A DNA stretch of 64,000 bases from Acidimicrobiales bacterium. GTDB taxonomy: Bacteria > Actinomycetota > Acidimicrobiia > Acidimicrobiales > MedAcidi-G1. A program made the translations under genes and the position numbers. The stretch lies in the NCBI GenBank assembly GCA_030747595.1, contig JASLKK010000001.1, positions 62,001 to 126,000 of the forward strand, in the 5' to 3' direction. The notes under the pieces were generated by a model, which worked only from the letters and a program-made list of their open reading frames with translations, ran no database searches and had not been told where the DNA came from. Shown piece by piece: positions 8,596 to 17,219 of this stretch. Every line of letters starts with the position of its first letter. The first letter of the stretch is position 1.

Positions 8596-11012
8596 TAGTC
8601 GCACGCCTCACAGGACTCGGGGTTCTCCAAAGAGCAGGCCACGGCCTCCTCGTCGGAGAAGGTGGGCTTCTCGGCCGGTTCACCACCGCCGGTTGGATCC
8701 AGGGGTCCGCCGGTGGTCGTCTTGTTGATCCGGGTGGCCGGTCGGGACCGCAGGTAGTAGGTGGTCTTCACTCCAGACTTCCAAGCATGGAGGTACATGG
8801 AGCTGAGCTTGCCGATGGTCGGTGACTCCATGAACAGGTTTAACGACTGGCTCTGGTCGATGTAGGCACCCCGGGCAGCAGCCATGTCGATCAGCGATCG
8901 CATGGGTACCTCCCAGGCGGTGCGATAGACGTCTTTGAGGTCATCGGGCATGCCCTCGACGTCCTGGATGGAGCCCTCCGCCGTCTTCACCCGGTTGGCC
9001 ATGGTCTCGTTCCACAGGCCCCGCTGCTGAAGCTCGCGCACCAGATAGCGGTTGATCTGCATGAACTCCCCCGACAGGGTCTCGCGCTTGAATAGGTTGG
9101 AGACTTGGGGTTCGATGCACTCGCAGCAGCCGGCGATTGAGGCGATGGTGGCCGTCGGTGCGATGGCGATGAGGAGCGAGTTGCGAAGGCCGTGCTCGGT
9201 TATCCGGGCCCTGAGGGTGTCCCAACGGGCGGTGTCGGACGGTGCGACGCCCCACAGGTCGAACTGCAGGTCGCCCTTGGCGGCCCGGGTCAGCCCGTAG
9301 TTCTCGTGTGCGCCGGAGGCCTCGGCGAGTTCCGTCGACGCCCAAAGGGCGTTGAAGTAGATCTCCTCGGAGATCCGTGACGACAGGGAGCGGGCCTCGT
9401 CCGAGTCGAACGGCATACCGAGCTTGAAGAAGACGTCCTGGAGGCCCATGAGACCCATGCCGACCGGTCGCCACGCCGAGTTCGACGTCGATGCCTCGGG
9501 GGTCGGGTAGTAGTTGATGTCGATGACCCGGTCGAGGAACGGCACTGCCAGGCGAACCACCTCGGCCAGACGGTCGAAGTCGAAGGTTCCATCGGTCACG
9601 AGGGCCCCCAGGTTGACCGAGCCGAGGTTGCACACCGCGGTCTCGTCCTGGTCGGTGACCTCGAGGATCTCGGTGCATAGGTTCGACAGATGGACGACAC
9701 GCCCGTCGGTGCCCGTCTGGTTGCATTTCAGATTGGAGGCGTCCTTGAAGGTCATCCAGCCATTGCCGGTCTGGGCCAGCGATCGCATCATCCGGCTGTA
9801 GAGCTCACGGGCCGGGATCTGGCGCTCGTAGATGCCTGCTTCCTCGGCCTTGAGGTAGGCGGACTCGAAGTCGGGGCCGTACAGGTCGGTGAGGTGTGGA
9901 ACATTTGCTGGGTCAAATAGCGACCATTGCCAGTCCTTTTCGACCCGTTCCATGAACAGGTCGGGAATCCAGTTGGCCAGGTTCAGGTTGTGGGTTCGAC
10001 GCTGCGGGTCGCCGGTGTTCTCCTTGAGGTCGAGGAAGTCCTCGATGTCGGAGTGCCAGGACTCGAGGTAGACGCACGCCGCGCCCTTGCGGCGACCTCC
10101 CTGGTTAACCGCGGCGACGGAACTGTCGAGGGTCTTGAGCCACGGAATGATGCCGTTTGACAGGCCGTTCGTGCCCCGGATCAACGAGCCCTTGGAGCGG
10201 ATGCGGTGCCACGCCACACCGATGCCGCCGGCGAACTTCGAGAGCTTGGCGATGTCGGTGTAACGCTTGTAGATGCCGTCGAGGCTGTCCTCGGGCGAGT
10301 CCAGCAGGTAGCAACTGGACATCTGCGGGTGACTGGTGCCCGAGTTGAAGAGTGTGGGGCTGGACGGTAGGTACGCCAGCGACGAGATGAGCCGGTAGAA
10401 GCGGATGGCCTCGTCGGGGCAGGTCGATAGACCGCAGGCCACACGCAGGAAGAAGTACTGCGGGGTCTCGACGACCATGCGGTTCTCCGGGTGGCGCAGG
10501 AGGTACCGGTCGTAGACGGTGCGAAGTCCGAAGAACTCGAACAGGTGATCGCGCTCGTCCTCAATGGTGTCGTTCAACTTGCGAGCATTGGTGGCTACGA
10601 ACTCGGCCACCTCGGTACCGATGAGGCCCTGCTCGACGCCCATGGCCACCGACTGTGAGAAGGAGTGGATGTCCTGGTTGCGGACCTCCTTGTCGACCAC
10701 CGTGGCCAGCAGGCGGGCGGCCAGACGAGAGTAGTTGGGCTCCTCGACGATGAAGGCCGCCGAGGTCCGGATCGACAACTCGTCGAGCTCCTCGGTGGTG
10801 GCGCCGTCGCACAGGCCCGAGATGGTCCTAGTGGCCACCCGCATCGGATCGACGCCCGGTAGGCCATCGGCACACCGTTCCACGGCTCGCACGATCTTGT
10901 TGACGTCGACCGCTTCCAGGTCGCCGTTGCGCTTCCGCACCCGCATGGTGGTGCTGGAGTTCTCGGTCGATTCGACGTCCGTGTCGCCGATCCGTTCATC
11001 CGTGAGTGCCAT
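8595..11012 (-). CDS. nrdA: Class I ribonucleotide reductase, catalytic alpha subunit
   Basis: 805 residues from ATG 11012. An N-terminal ATP-cone (from MRVRKRNGDLEAV, about residues 23-110) gives dATP/ATP activity control. The catalytic barrel has SSCYLLDSPEDS (a redox Cys), NLCTEILE (the N-x-C-x-E active-site set with the thiyl-radical Cys) and ETAVCNLGSVNL (the partner Cys). The C terminus ENPESCEACD holds the swinging CxxC that is re-reduced by thioredoxin or glutaredoxin-like proteins. It reduces ribonucleoside diphosphates together with NrdB, encoded immediately downstream with a one-base stop/start overlap. Transcription probably starts about 160 nt upstream. Confidence 0.96.
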   Translation of the reverse strand: MALTDERIGDTDVESTENSSTTMRVRKRNGDLEAVDVNKIVRAVERCADGLPGVDPMRVATRTISGLCDGATTEELDELSIRTSAAFIVEEPNYSRLAARLLATVVDKEVRNQDIHSFSQSVAMGVEQGLIGTEVAEFVATNARKLNDTIEDERDHLFEFFGLRTVYDRYLLRHPENRMVVETPQYFFLRVACGLSTCPDEAIRFYRLISSLAYLPSSPTLFNSGTSHPQMSSCYLLDSPEDSLDGIYKRYTDIAKLSKFAGGIGVAWHRIRSKGSLIRGTNGLSNGIIPWLKTLDSSVAAVNQGGRRKGAACVYLESWHSDIEDFLDLKENTGDPQRRTHNLNLANWIPDLFMERVEKDWQWSLFDPANVPHLTDLYGPDFESAYLKAEEAGIYERQIPARELYSRMMRSLAQTGNGWMTFKDASNLKCNQTGTDGRVVHLSNLCTEILEVTDQDETAVCNLGSVNLGALVTDGTFDFDRLAEVVRLAVPFLDRVIDINYYPTPEASTSNSAWRPVGMGLMGLQDVFFKLGMPFDSDEARSLSSRISEEIYFNALWASTELAEASGAHENYGLTRAAKGDLQFDLWGVAPSDTARWDTLRARITEHGLRNSLLIAIAPTATIASIAGCCECIEPQVSNLFKRETLSGEFMQINRYLVRELQQRGLWNETMANRVKTAEGSIQDVEGMPDDLKDVYRTAWEVPMRSLIDMAAARGAYIDQSQSLNLFMESPTIGKLSSMYLHAWKSGVKTTYYLRSRPATRINKTTTGGPLDPTGGGEPAEKPTFSDEEAVACSLENPESCEACD

Positions 11013-11180
11013 CTCGTGTCCTCTTCCCCGGTTCCCGCCGGTCGTCTCCTGAACCCTCCACCGTTGCCGGTGACCTGTCCCCTCGTTGTTCGGGTGATGG
11101 ACCGTGGCCTCCCATCTTGTAACCGTCCCGGTTGCTCGGGTCGGTAGAGGGCGAGTCGGGTACTTCCTCCCGGGACTTGA

Positions 11181-11210
11181 ATTGCACGCATGTAACTACA
11201 ACCATGTCAA
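11181..11210 (-). promoter_or_regulatory. Candidate promoter of nrdAB
   Basis: On the minus strand a perfect TTGACA (11210-11205) is followed after 18 bp by TGCAAT (11186-11181, 4/6 match to TATAAT). This is strikingly AT-rich for the region. It would give a leader of roughly 160 nt before the nrdA ATG. An ACTTGA/TCAAGT inverted repeat overlaps the -35 and flanks the -10, suggesting a bound regulator. Confidence 0.5.
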
Positions 11211-11272
11211 GTTATTCGTGCGGCCCGGGCAGGATTTCTTGAGAGTCGCGCCACGGGTGGTCGGGAAAGGAT

Positions 11273-11289
11273 GAATACCGGGTGTATTC
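11273..11289. promoter_or_regulatory. Palindromic operator candidate upstream of oxygenase gene
   Basis: GAATAC (11273-11278), five spacer bases, then GTATTC (11284-11289): a perfect 6-bp inverted repeat, 55 bp before the oxygenase GTG. Its spacing suits a dimeric regulator. The regulator is unknown. Confidence 0.35.
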
Positions 11290-11344
11290 GCGCTCCGAGT
11301 GGTCGACGCCCAGCGGCGGCCGGTAGGCCGCAGTCCGGCCTAGC

Positions 11345-12325
11345 GTGTTGCTCGTGAGCCACTCCACCCCCATCCTCGACGTTGACCTCGCTGCATTCGA
11401 GAACGGTGACGAGGCAACCCGGCGAGCGGTGGTTGACGGGACGATGCGGAGCCTGACTACCGGCTTCGTCTACGTGCGCCACGACCTCTCCGAGAATCTT
11501 CTGGATGAGGCTTACGGTCGTCTGGCCGACTTCTTTGCCCTGCCCCGGGATCGCAAGGACCGCTACACGGTGCCTGGCGCCAACGGCCAGACCGGGTACA
11601 CCGGCCTCCTCGTGGAGACGGCGGCCATCTCCGACGTGCCCGACTGGAAGGAGATGCTCAACTGGAGTGCCCCGGTTCCCGAGGGGCATCCGTTGAGGAA
11701 GCGCTTCCCCCATCGGTATGGCGAACAGGTGCTCCCAGATGAGGATCTGCCGGGCATTACCGAACTGCTAACGGCGTTCCACGAGGCCACGCTCGGCCTG
11801 CAGCGTCGGGTGTTGCGAATCCTGGCCGCAGGTCTCGGTGTCCACGAGAACTACTTCGACGTGATGCTGAACGATGGTGCCGCACTGACCCGGGCTCTGC
11901 ATTACCCGTCCATGGACGCCGCCCCCGGCGATGAGCACGTGTGGGCGGCCGAGCATGGCGACATCAACCTCATCACCGCGCTGCCGCGGGCCACGGCTCC
12001 CGGTCTACAGGTCAAGGTTGGCGATTCTTGGGTGGATGCTTCGCCGCCGGACGGACACGTCATCATCAACACCGGGATCATGCTGGATCACCTGACCAAC
12101 GGGGTGATCCCGCCGGGCATCCACCGGGTAGTGGCCAACGGCCCGGGCGAACGTCATTCGGTGGTGCAGTTCTGCCACCCCACGCCGTGGACCATGCTGG
12201 CGCCCATCTCGACATGCGTGACGCCGGATAATCCGCTCCGCTATCCGACGATCACGGCATCGGATCGGCTGGAACAGGTGATCTGGGAGATCAATCTCGT
12301 GGAGTCAGGTCGCCGGCTCGACTGA
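11345..12325 (+). CDS. Isopenicillin-N-synthase-like 2-oxoglutarate/Fe(II) oxygenase
   Basis: 326 residues from GTG 11345; the GTG at 11354 is an equally good start. The N-terminal DIOX_N-type region includes FVYVRHDLSENLL and GQTGYTGLL. The double-stranded beta-helix core holds the Fe(II) triad H-x-D in AEHGDINLI and the distal His in GIHRVV. ERHSV supplies the Arg-x-Ser pair that anchors the 2-oxoglutarate carboxylate. Members hydroxylate, desaturate or cyclise small molecules, and the substrate here is unknown. The gene stands alone, divergent from nrdAB and convergent with ileS. The same fold family without cyclase chemistry includes plant hormone and amino-acid hydroxylases, so beta-lactam synthesis should not be inferred. 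Confidence 0.85.
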   Translation: MLLVSHSTPILDVDLAAFENGDEATRRAVVDGTMRSLTTGFVYVRHDLSENLLDEAYGRLADFFALPRDRKDRYTVPGANGQTGYTGLLVETAAISDVPDWKEMLNWSAPVPEGHPLRKRFPHRYGEQVLPDEDLPGITELLTAFHEATLGLQRRVLRILAAGLGVHENYFDVMLNDGAALTRALHYPSMDAAPGDEHVWAAEHGDINLITALPRATAPGLQVKVGDSWVDASPPDGHVIINTGIMLDHLTNGVIPPGIHRVVANGPGERHSVVQFCHPTPWTMLAPISTCVTPDNPLRYPTITASDRLEQVIWEINLVESGRRLD

Positions 12326-12355
12326 GAGCCCGCCCGCTTCCGGATGGTGCGCGCT

Positions 12356-15300
12356 TCAGGCGACGGTGAGTGAGAACTGGAGCTGGGCGCCCTCGATGGT
12401 CACCGCGGTCGCTCCGCCGTCCGGGCTGCTAGCTGGGTCGCCGTAGACGATGTCGGCGGCCAGGACCTGACCGGCCACATGGGCCTCATGGATGCGGATC
12501 GCGTCGAGTACCGCCTCATCGCCGTCGACCGTCAGTTTGATGCGGTCGGTTACCACCAGATCGGCGTCGCGTCGGGCCTGCTGGACATGGCGGACCACGT
12601 CACGGGCCAGACCCTCACAGGTCAGTTCGTCGGTCACCTCGGTATCGAGCACGACGACGGCGTCGCCACTACTCAACGCTCCAGCCGTGACCCCCTCGGG
12701 TGACTCGACGCCCAACTCGAACTCGTCGGCGGCCAGCACGTGGCCGGCTACGGTCACTGTCCCATCGTCATTGCGGACGTAGTCGCCGGATCGGGCTTTG
12801 GCGAACACTGACTGGACGTCTCCGCCGAGGCGGGGTCCGAGGGCCCGCCCGTCGGGGCGGAGCACGAACCGGGCATGGGATTCCAGGTCGTTGGTCAGGT
12901 GCACGGCCTTTACGTTGACTTCGTCGAGCAGCAGGTCGAGCAGCTCAGCGAGCGTTTCGCTGTCGGTGCCCGCCACCGACAACGACGACAGGGGAAGCCG
13001 CACCCGGAGACCGTGATCCTCGCGGAGTCGAAGGGCTGTCGAGGCCACATCGCGGAGGCGGTCCATCCGGTCCACGAGATCGGGGTCCGACGGGAGGTCC
13101 GCTGCATCAGGCCAGTCCTGGAGATGGACGCTGGTCGAGCCACCAGTCAGGCCAGTGTGGATCTCCTCGGCCACCATGGGCAAGAACGGGGCGGCTACTC
13201 GACAGAGGGTGACGAGCACCGTGTAGAGGGTGTCGTGTGCGTCGCGCTTGTCGACAGCCTCGTCGGTGTCGGCCGTCGGGTCGGTGGCCGCCCGGGCCCA
13301 GAAGCGGTCACGGCTGCGTCGGATGTACCAGTTGTTGAGGGCGTCGAGGAACCCCTGGATCTCGGAGGTGGCCCCGGGCAGGTCGTAGGTGTCCATTCGG
13401 TCCTGCACTGACTCGACGAGGCGGCGGGTCTTAGCCAGCAGATACCGGTCGAGCAGGTGGGTGGAGTCGGTCCGCATGGTGGCCCAGTGGCCGTCGACGT
13501 TCGCGTACAGCGTGAAGAATGAGTAGGCGTTCCAGACGGGCAGCAGCACCTGGCGCACCACATCGTCGATTCCGCTGTCGGTAATGCGAAGGTCGCCACC
13601 CCGGACGATGTTGGACGACATCAGGTACCAGCGCAGGGCATCGGCACCTTGGGCCTCGAAGATGGCCGATGGTTCGGTGTAGTTGCGGTGCTTCTTGGAG
13701 AGCTTTGCCCCGTCCTCGGCCAACAGGATCCCGTGGCAGATGACGTTCTGGAAGGCCGGTCGGTCAAACAGGGCGGTGGCCAACACGTGGAGGGTGTAGA
13801 ACCAGCCGCGAGTCTGGTTGATGTACTCGACAATGAAGTCGGCCGGGAAGTGCTCCTCGAAACGCTCTCGGTTCTCGAACGGGTAGTGGAGTTGGGCGAA
13901 TGGCATGGAGCCCGACTCGAACCAGCAGTCGAGCACCTCGGGCACTCGACGCATGGTGGAACGGCCGGTCGGATCGTCCGGGTTGGGTCGGGTCAGGTCA
14001 TCGATGAACGGGCGGTGCAGATCGTCGGGCCGCACCCCGAAGTCTTGTTCGATCTCATCGAGACTGCCGTACACGTCAATGCGGGGGTAGTCAGGATCGT
14101 CGCTGCGCCACACCGGGATGGGTGAGCCCCAGAAGCGGTTCCGACTGATGGACCAGTCGCGCGCACCGTCCAGCCACATACCAAAGCGACCATCGCGGAT
14201 GTGGTCGGGGACCCAGTTGATCTCGGCGTTGGTGGCCAGCATCCGTTCGCGCAGGTCGGTGACCTTCACGTACCACGACGAGATGGCCTTGTAGATGATC
14301 GGTGTGTCGGTGCGCCAGCAGTGCGGGTAGTTGTGTTCGTAGCTGTCGTGGCGGATGACGCGGCCCGCCTCCTTGAGGTGGCGGATGATGTCCGGATTGG
14401 CTTCGAAAACGTTCTGGCCGACCCACTGGGCGACGTCGTCGGTGAAACGACCTTGGTCATCGACGGGCACGGCCCTCCCGATGGGGATATCGGCGGCCTC
14501 GCAGGTCACCTGATCGTCCTCGCCGAACCCGGGAGCCATGTGGACAACGCCGGTGCCGTCGCCAGCATCTACGAAGTCGGCGGCGAGGACCCGGAAGGCA
14601 TCGGTACGGTCGGCGAAGAAGTCGAACAGCGGGGTGTAGGTACGTCCCACCAGGTCACGGCCCGTGCAAGTGCCGACCTCGGTGGTGTCTTCGAGTTGGG
14701 CGGCGTAGCGCTCAACGGCATCGGTGCCGATGACTAGGACGGTGCCGTCGGCGTCGACTCGCAACGAGTAGCTGACATCGGGACCCACGGCGAGGGCCAG
14801 GTTCGACGGCAGGGTCCACGGTGTGGTCGTCCACGCCAGGATCCGCATGGGCCCCAGGTCGCTCTTGGCCGGATCCAGTTCGAATGCCACGGTGATGGCC
14901 GGGTCCTGGCGGGGTCGGGTGGCGTCGTCGAGGCGGATTTCGAAGTTAGATAGCGGGGTCTCGGCACCCCACGAGTAGGGCATGACCCGGAATGCCTCGT
15001 AGACGAGGCCCTTGTCCCAGAGCTGCTTGAACGCCCACATGACCGACTCCATGTAGTCGGGGTCCATGGTCTTGTAGTCGTCCTCGAAGTCGACCCACCG
15101 GGCCTGGCGGGTGACCGTCTTTTCCCATTCTCCGGTGTACCGCAGGACCGACTGTCGGCACTGGGCATTGAAGCGGTCGATGCCGTATTCGATGATGTCG
15201 GCCCGGCCGGCGACCGGGAGTTCCTTCTCGGCCTCCATCTCGGCGGGCAGGCCGTGGCAGTCCCAACCGAAGCGACGGTCGACCCGGTGGCCCCGCATGG

Positions 15301-15526
15301 TCTGGTAACGGGGGACAACGTCTTTTACGTAGCCGGTTAACAGGTGTCCATGGTGGGGCAGGCCGTTGGCGAACGGGGGGCCATCGTAGAAGACGTACTC
15401 CGACTCGGCGGGGCGGGCATCGACGGAGGCCAGGAAGGTCCCGTCGCTGGCCCAGCGGGCCAGCACGCGGTCCTCGATGGCCGGGAAGTCGGGTCGGCCC
15501 ACTTCTGGGTAGGGGGTGTCGCTCAT
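12356..15526 (-). CDS. ileS: Isoleucyl-tRNA synthetase
   Basis: 1056 residues, full length for IleRS. The class I signature near residue 55 reads FANGLPHHGHLLTG (HHGH variant of HIGH), and the KMSKS loop is GAKLSKKHRNY. The CP1 editing domain shows WTTTPWTLPSNLALAVG and GTGVVHMAPGFGEDD, which hydrolyses Val-tRNA(Ile). WFESGSMPFAQLHYP and the C-terminal anticodon-binding helical domain follow. The loop pattern and length fit the IleS2-like lineage common in actinobacteria, some members of which are intrinsically mupirocin-tolerant; the lineage placement is inference. The 73-nt gap to the upstream ligase gene is too short for the T-box leader that many actinobacterial ileS genes carry. Confidence 0.96.
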   Translation of the reverse strand: MSDTPYPEVGRPDFPAIEDRVLARWASDGTFLASVDARPAESEYVFYDGPPFANGLPHHGHLLTGYVKDVVPRYQTMRGHRVDRRFGWDCHGLPAEMEAEKELPVAGRADIIEYGIDRFNAQCRQSVLRYTGEWEKTVTRQARWVDFEDDYKTMDPDYMESVMWAFKQLWDKGLVYEAFRVMPYSWGAETPLSNFEIRLDDATRPRQDPAITVAFELDPAKSDLGPMRILAWTTTPWTLPSNLALAVGPDVSYSLRVDADGTVLVIGTDAVERYAAQLEDTTEVGTCTGRDLVGRTYTPLFDFFADRTDAFRVLAADFVDAGDGTGVVHMAPGFGEDDQVTCEAADIPIGRAVPVDDQGRFTDDVAQWVGQNVFEANPDIIRHLKEAGRVIRHDSYEHNYPHCWRTDTPIIYKAISSWYVKVTDLRERMLATNAEINWVPDHIRDGRFGMWLDGARDWSISRNRFWGSPIPVWRSDDPDYPRIDVYGSLDEIEQDFGVRPDDLHRPFIDDLTRPNPDDPTGRSTMRRVPEVLDCWFESGSMPFAQLHYPFENRERFEEHFPADFIVEYINQTRGWFYTLHVLATALFDRPAFQNVICHGILLAEDGAKLSKKHRNYTEPSAIFEAQGADALRWYLMSSNIVRGGDLRITDSGIDDVVRQVLLPVWNAYSFFTLYANVDGHWATMRTDSTHLLDRYLLAKTRRLVESVQDRMDTYDLPGATSEIQGFLDALNNWYIRRSRDRFWARAATDPTADTDEAVDKRDAHDTLYTVLVTLCRVAAPFLPMVAEEIHTGLTGGSTSVHLQDWPDAADLPSDPDLVDRMDRLRDVASTALRLREDHGLRVRLPLSSLSVAGTDSETLAELLDLLLDEVNVKAVHLTNDLESHARFVLRPDGRALGPRLGGDVQSVFAKARSGDYVRNDDGTVTVAGHVLAADEFELGVESPEGVTAGALSSGDAVVVLDTEVTDELTCEGLARDVVRHVQQARRDADLVVTDRIKLTVDGDEAVLDAIRIHEAHVAGQVLAADIVYGDPASSPDGGATAVTIEGAQLQFSLTVA

Positions 15527-15599
15527 GACCGGGCTGAGGCTACCGGGGCGGTCCGAGGCAGTCGGGCCTGTCGGGCGGCTGGGTCGGGGCAGCGGCGGC

Positions 15600-17219
15600 T
15601 CAGCGGTCGCGCAGGGCGGCGGCCCGGTCCCGGAGTTCGAACTTGAGCACCTTGCCGCTGGCGTTCATCGGCAGGTGGTCGACCACCACCACTAGACGGG
15701 GGACCTTGTAGTTGGCCATGGCGTCGCGACACCAGGCCACGATCTGGTCGGGATCGGGTTCGCCGTCGACACAGCGGTCGGGTGCAGCGATGACGAAGGC
15801 TGCGCCGACCTCGCCCATGCGTTCGTCAGGGACACCAACCACGGCGACTTGGGCAATGGCCGGATGGTCGAGCATCAGGTGCTCGACCTCAGCGGGATAC
15901 ACGTTGAACCCGCCGTTGATGAACATGTCCTTCACTCGGTCGGTGATGTCGAGATAGCCGCGGGTGTCCATCACCCCGATGTCGCCGGTGTGGAGCCACC
16001 CGTCGGCGTCGATGGCCTCGGCGGTCTGCTCGGGTGAATCCAGGTAGCCGACCATCACGTTGTAGCCCCGGACGACCACCTCGCCCGGTGTGCCGGGAGG
16101 ACACTCGGCGCCGTCGGCGTCGACGATCCGGACCTCGACATCGTCGATAGCCCGACCTGAGGTGCCGGCGATCGTCACCGGGTCGTCGTCGTGGCGACAC
16201 ATGGTGGCGATGCCCGATGCCTCGGTTAGTCCGTAGCCGGTGACCACCTTCTCGAATCCGAGCCGCTCGCGCATGTCGTGGATCATCTGGACGGGGATGG
16301 CCGCGGCACCGGTCACCGCCAGTCGCAACGACGAGAGGTCGAGGGCATTGATATCGGGATGGCTGAGGATCGTCTGGTAGATGGCTGGTGGGCCGGGGAG
16401 CATGGAGATGCGCTCCTCGGCCACCCTGCGCATGACCGACGGGACGTCGAACACCAGGTGCGGCACGAGGGTCACGCCCTTCATGAGGCAGGCCAGGATC
16501 CCCGAGTTGAGGCCGAAGGCGTGGAAGAACGGGTTGACGACCAGGTAGCGGTCGCCCTCCTCGAGACCGATTACGTCGCTCCATGAGAGGAACGCCCGGC
16601 AGATGGCCTCGTGGCGGAGCATGGCGCCCTTGGGGGCACCGGTGGTACCCGAGGTGAACATGATGTGACACAGGTCGTCGCCGGTCACCGCAGCGGAGCG
16701 TTCGGCCCGGTCAGCATCATCGACGGCATCTCCGGCGGCTAGAAAGTTGTCCCAGGCGGTGCTGCCTTCGGGTACAGCGCCACGGAGTACGACCACCTGG
16801 TCAAGGTGTGGGAGCCGGTCGGAGAGTCCGGTGGATCCCTCCCCGACCTCGTTCAGCATTGCCACGTAGTCGGTGTCGAGGAAGTCCGTGACGGTGAACA
16901 GGATGCGGGCTGAGGACCGGGCCAGCAGGTTGACTGCCTCACGGCCCTTGAAGCGGGTATTGACCGGCACGAGGACGGCACCGACACAGTGGGCACCGAG
17001 CGCGGCGACGGCCCATTCGGCGAGGTTGGGGGCCCACACGGCGATCCGGTCGCCGGGCTGGACGTCGTGGGCCATGAAGGCCCGGGCCGCGGCGTGGATC
17101 CGATCCCGGTACTGGGTGAACGTCCAGCGTCGGTCTTCGTCGACGAAGGCCTCACGGTCGCCGAAGCGGATGGCCGCGTCGTCGACCAACTGGGGAATGG
17201 TGGACCAGGGGGCGTTCAC
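15600..17219 (-). CDS. Acyl-CoA ligase (ANL superfamily, FadD3-like)
   Basis: 539 residues from the GTG at 17219, which overlaps the upstream PhyH stop as GTGA; an ATG at 17258 would create a 43-bp overlap. The adenylation P-loop is IMFTSGTTGAPKGAML, followed by FFHAFGLNSG, GYGLTEASGIATM, the hinge-region LHTGDIGVMDTRGYLDI and GGFNVYPAEVE. The C-terminal catalytic lysine lies in NASGKVLKFEL. It activates a carboxylic acid to an acyl-AMP and then an acyl-CoA. Resemblance to FadD3-like ligases (steroid-ring or cyclic acid degradation) is suggestive, but the substrate is not proven. Coupling to a PhyH dioxygenase suggests a branched or hydroxylated acid. Confidence 0.88.
   Translation of the reverse strand: MNAPWSTIPQLVDDAAIRFGDREAFVDEDRRWTFTQYRDRIHAAARAFMAHDVQPGDRIAVWAPNLAEWAVAALGAHCVGAVLVPVNTRFKGREAVNLLARSSARILFTVTDFLDTDYVAMLNEVGEGSTGLSDRLPHLDQVVVLRGAVPEGSTAWDNFLAAGDAVDDADRAERSAAVTGDDLCHIMFTSGTTGAPKGAMLRHEAICRAFLSWSDVIGLEEGDRYLVVNPFFHAFGLNSGILACLMKGVTLVPHLVFDVPSVMRRVAEERISMLPGPPAIYQTILSHPDINALDLSSLRLAVTGAAAIPVQMIHDMRERLGFEKVVTGYGLTEASGIATMCRHDDDPVTIAGTSGRAIDDVEVRIVDADGAECPPGTPGEVVVRGYNVMVGYLDSPEQTAEAIDADGWLHTGDIGVMDTRGYLDITDRVKDMFINGGFNVYPAEVEHLMLDHPAIAQVAVVGVPDERMGEVGAAFVIAAPDRCVDGEPDPDQIVAWCRDAMANYKVPRLVVVVDHLPMNASGKVLKFELRDRAAALRDR

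Larger units (their letters stand above)
11013..11344. other. Divergent intergenic region between nrdAB and oxygenase gene
   Basis: This 332-bp region has no convincing gene on either strand. It contains a sigma-70-like promoter facing nrdA (11181-11210), an ACTTGA/TCAAGT inverted repeat (11175-11180 and 11207-11212) straddling that promoter, and a GAATAC-N5-GTATTC palindrome (11273-11289) nearer the oxygenase gene. I could not find a pair of clear NrdR boxes. Confidence 0.6.

Noticed and set aside
8941-9726. Minus-strand frame of 261 codons within nrdA
   Set aside because: It is a same-strand shadow in another frame, Arg/Gly/Pro-rich, inside a complete nrdA.
15527-15599. Possible T-box leader for ileS
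   Set aside because: Only 73 nt separate ileS from the upstream gene, and no T-box sequence is visible.
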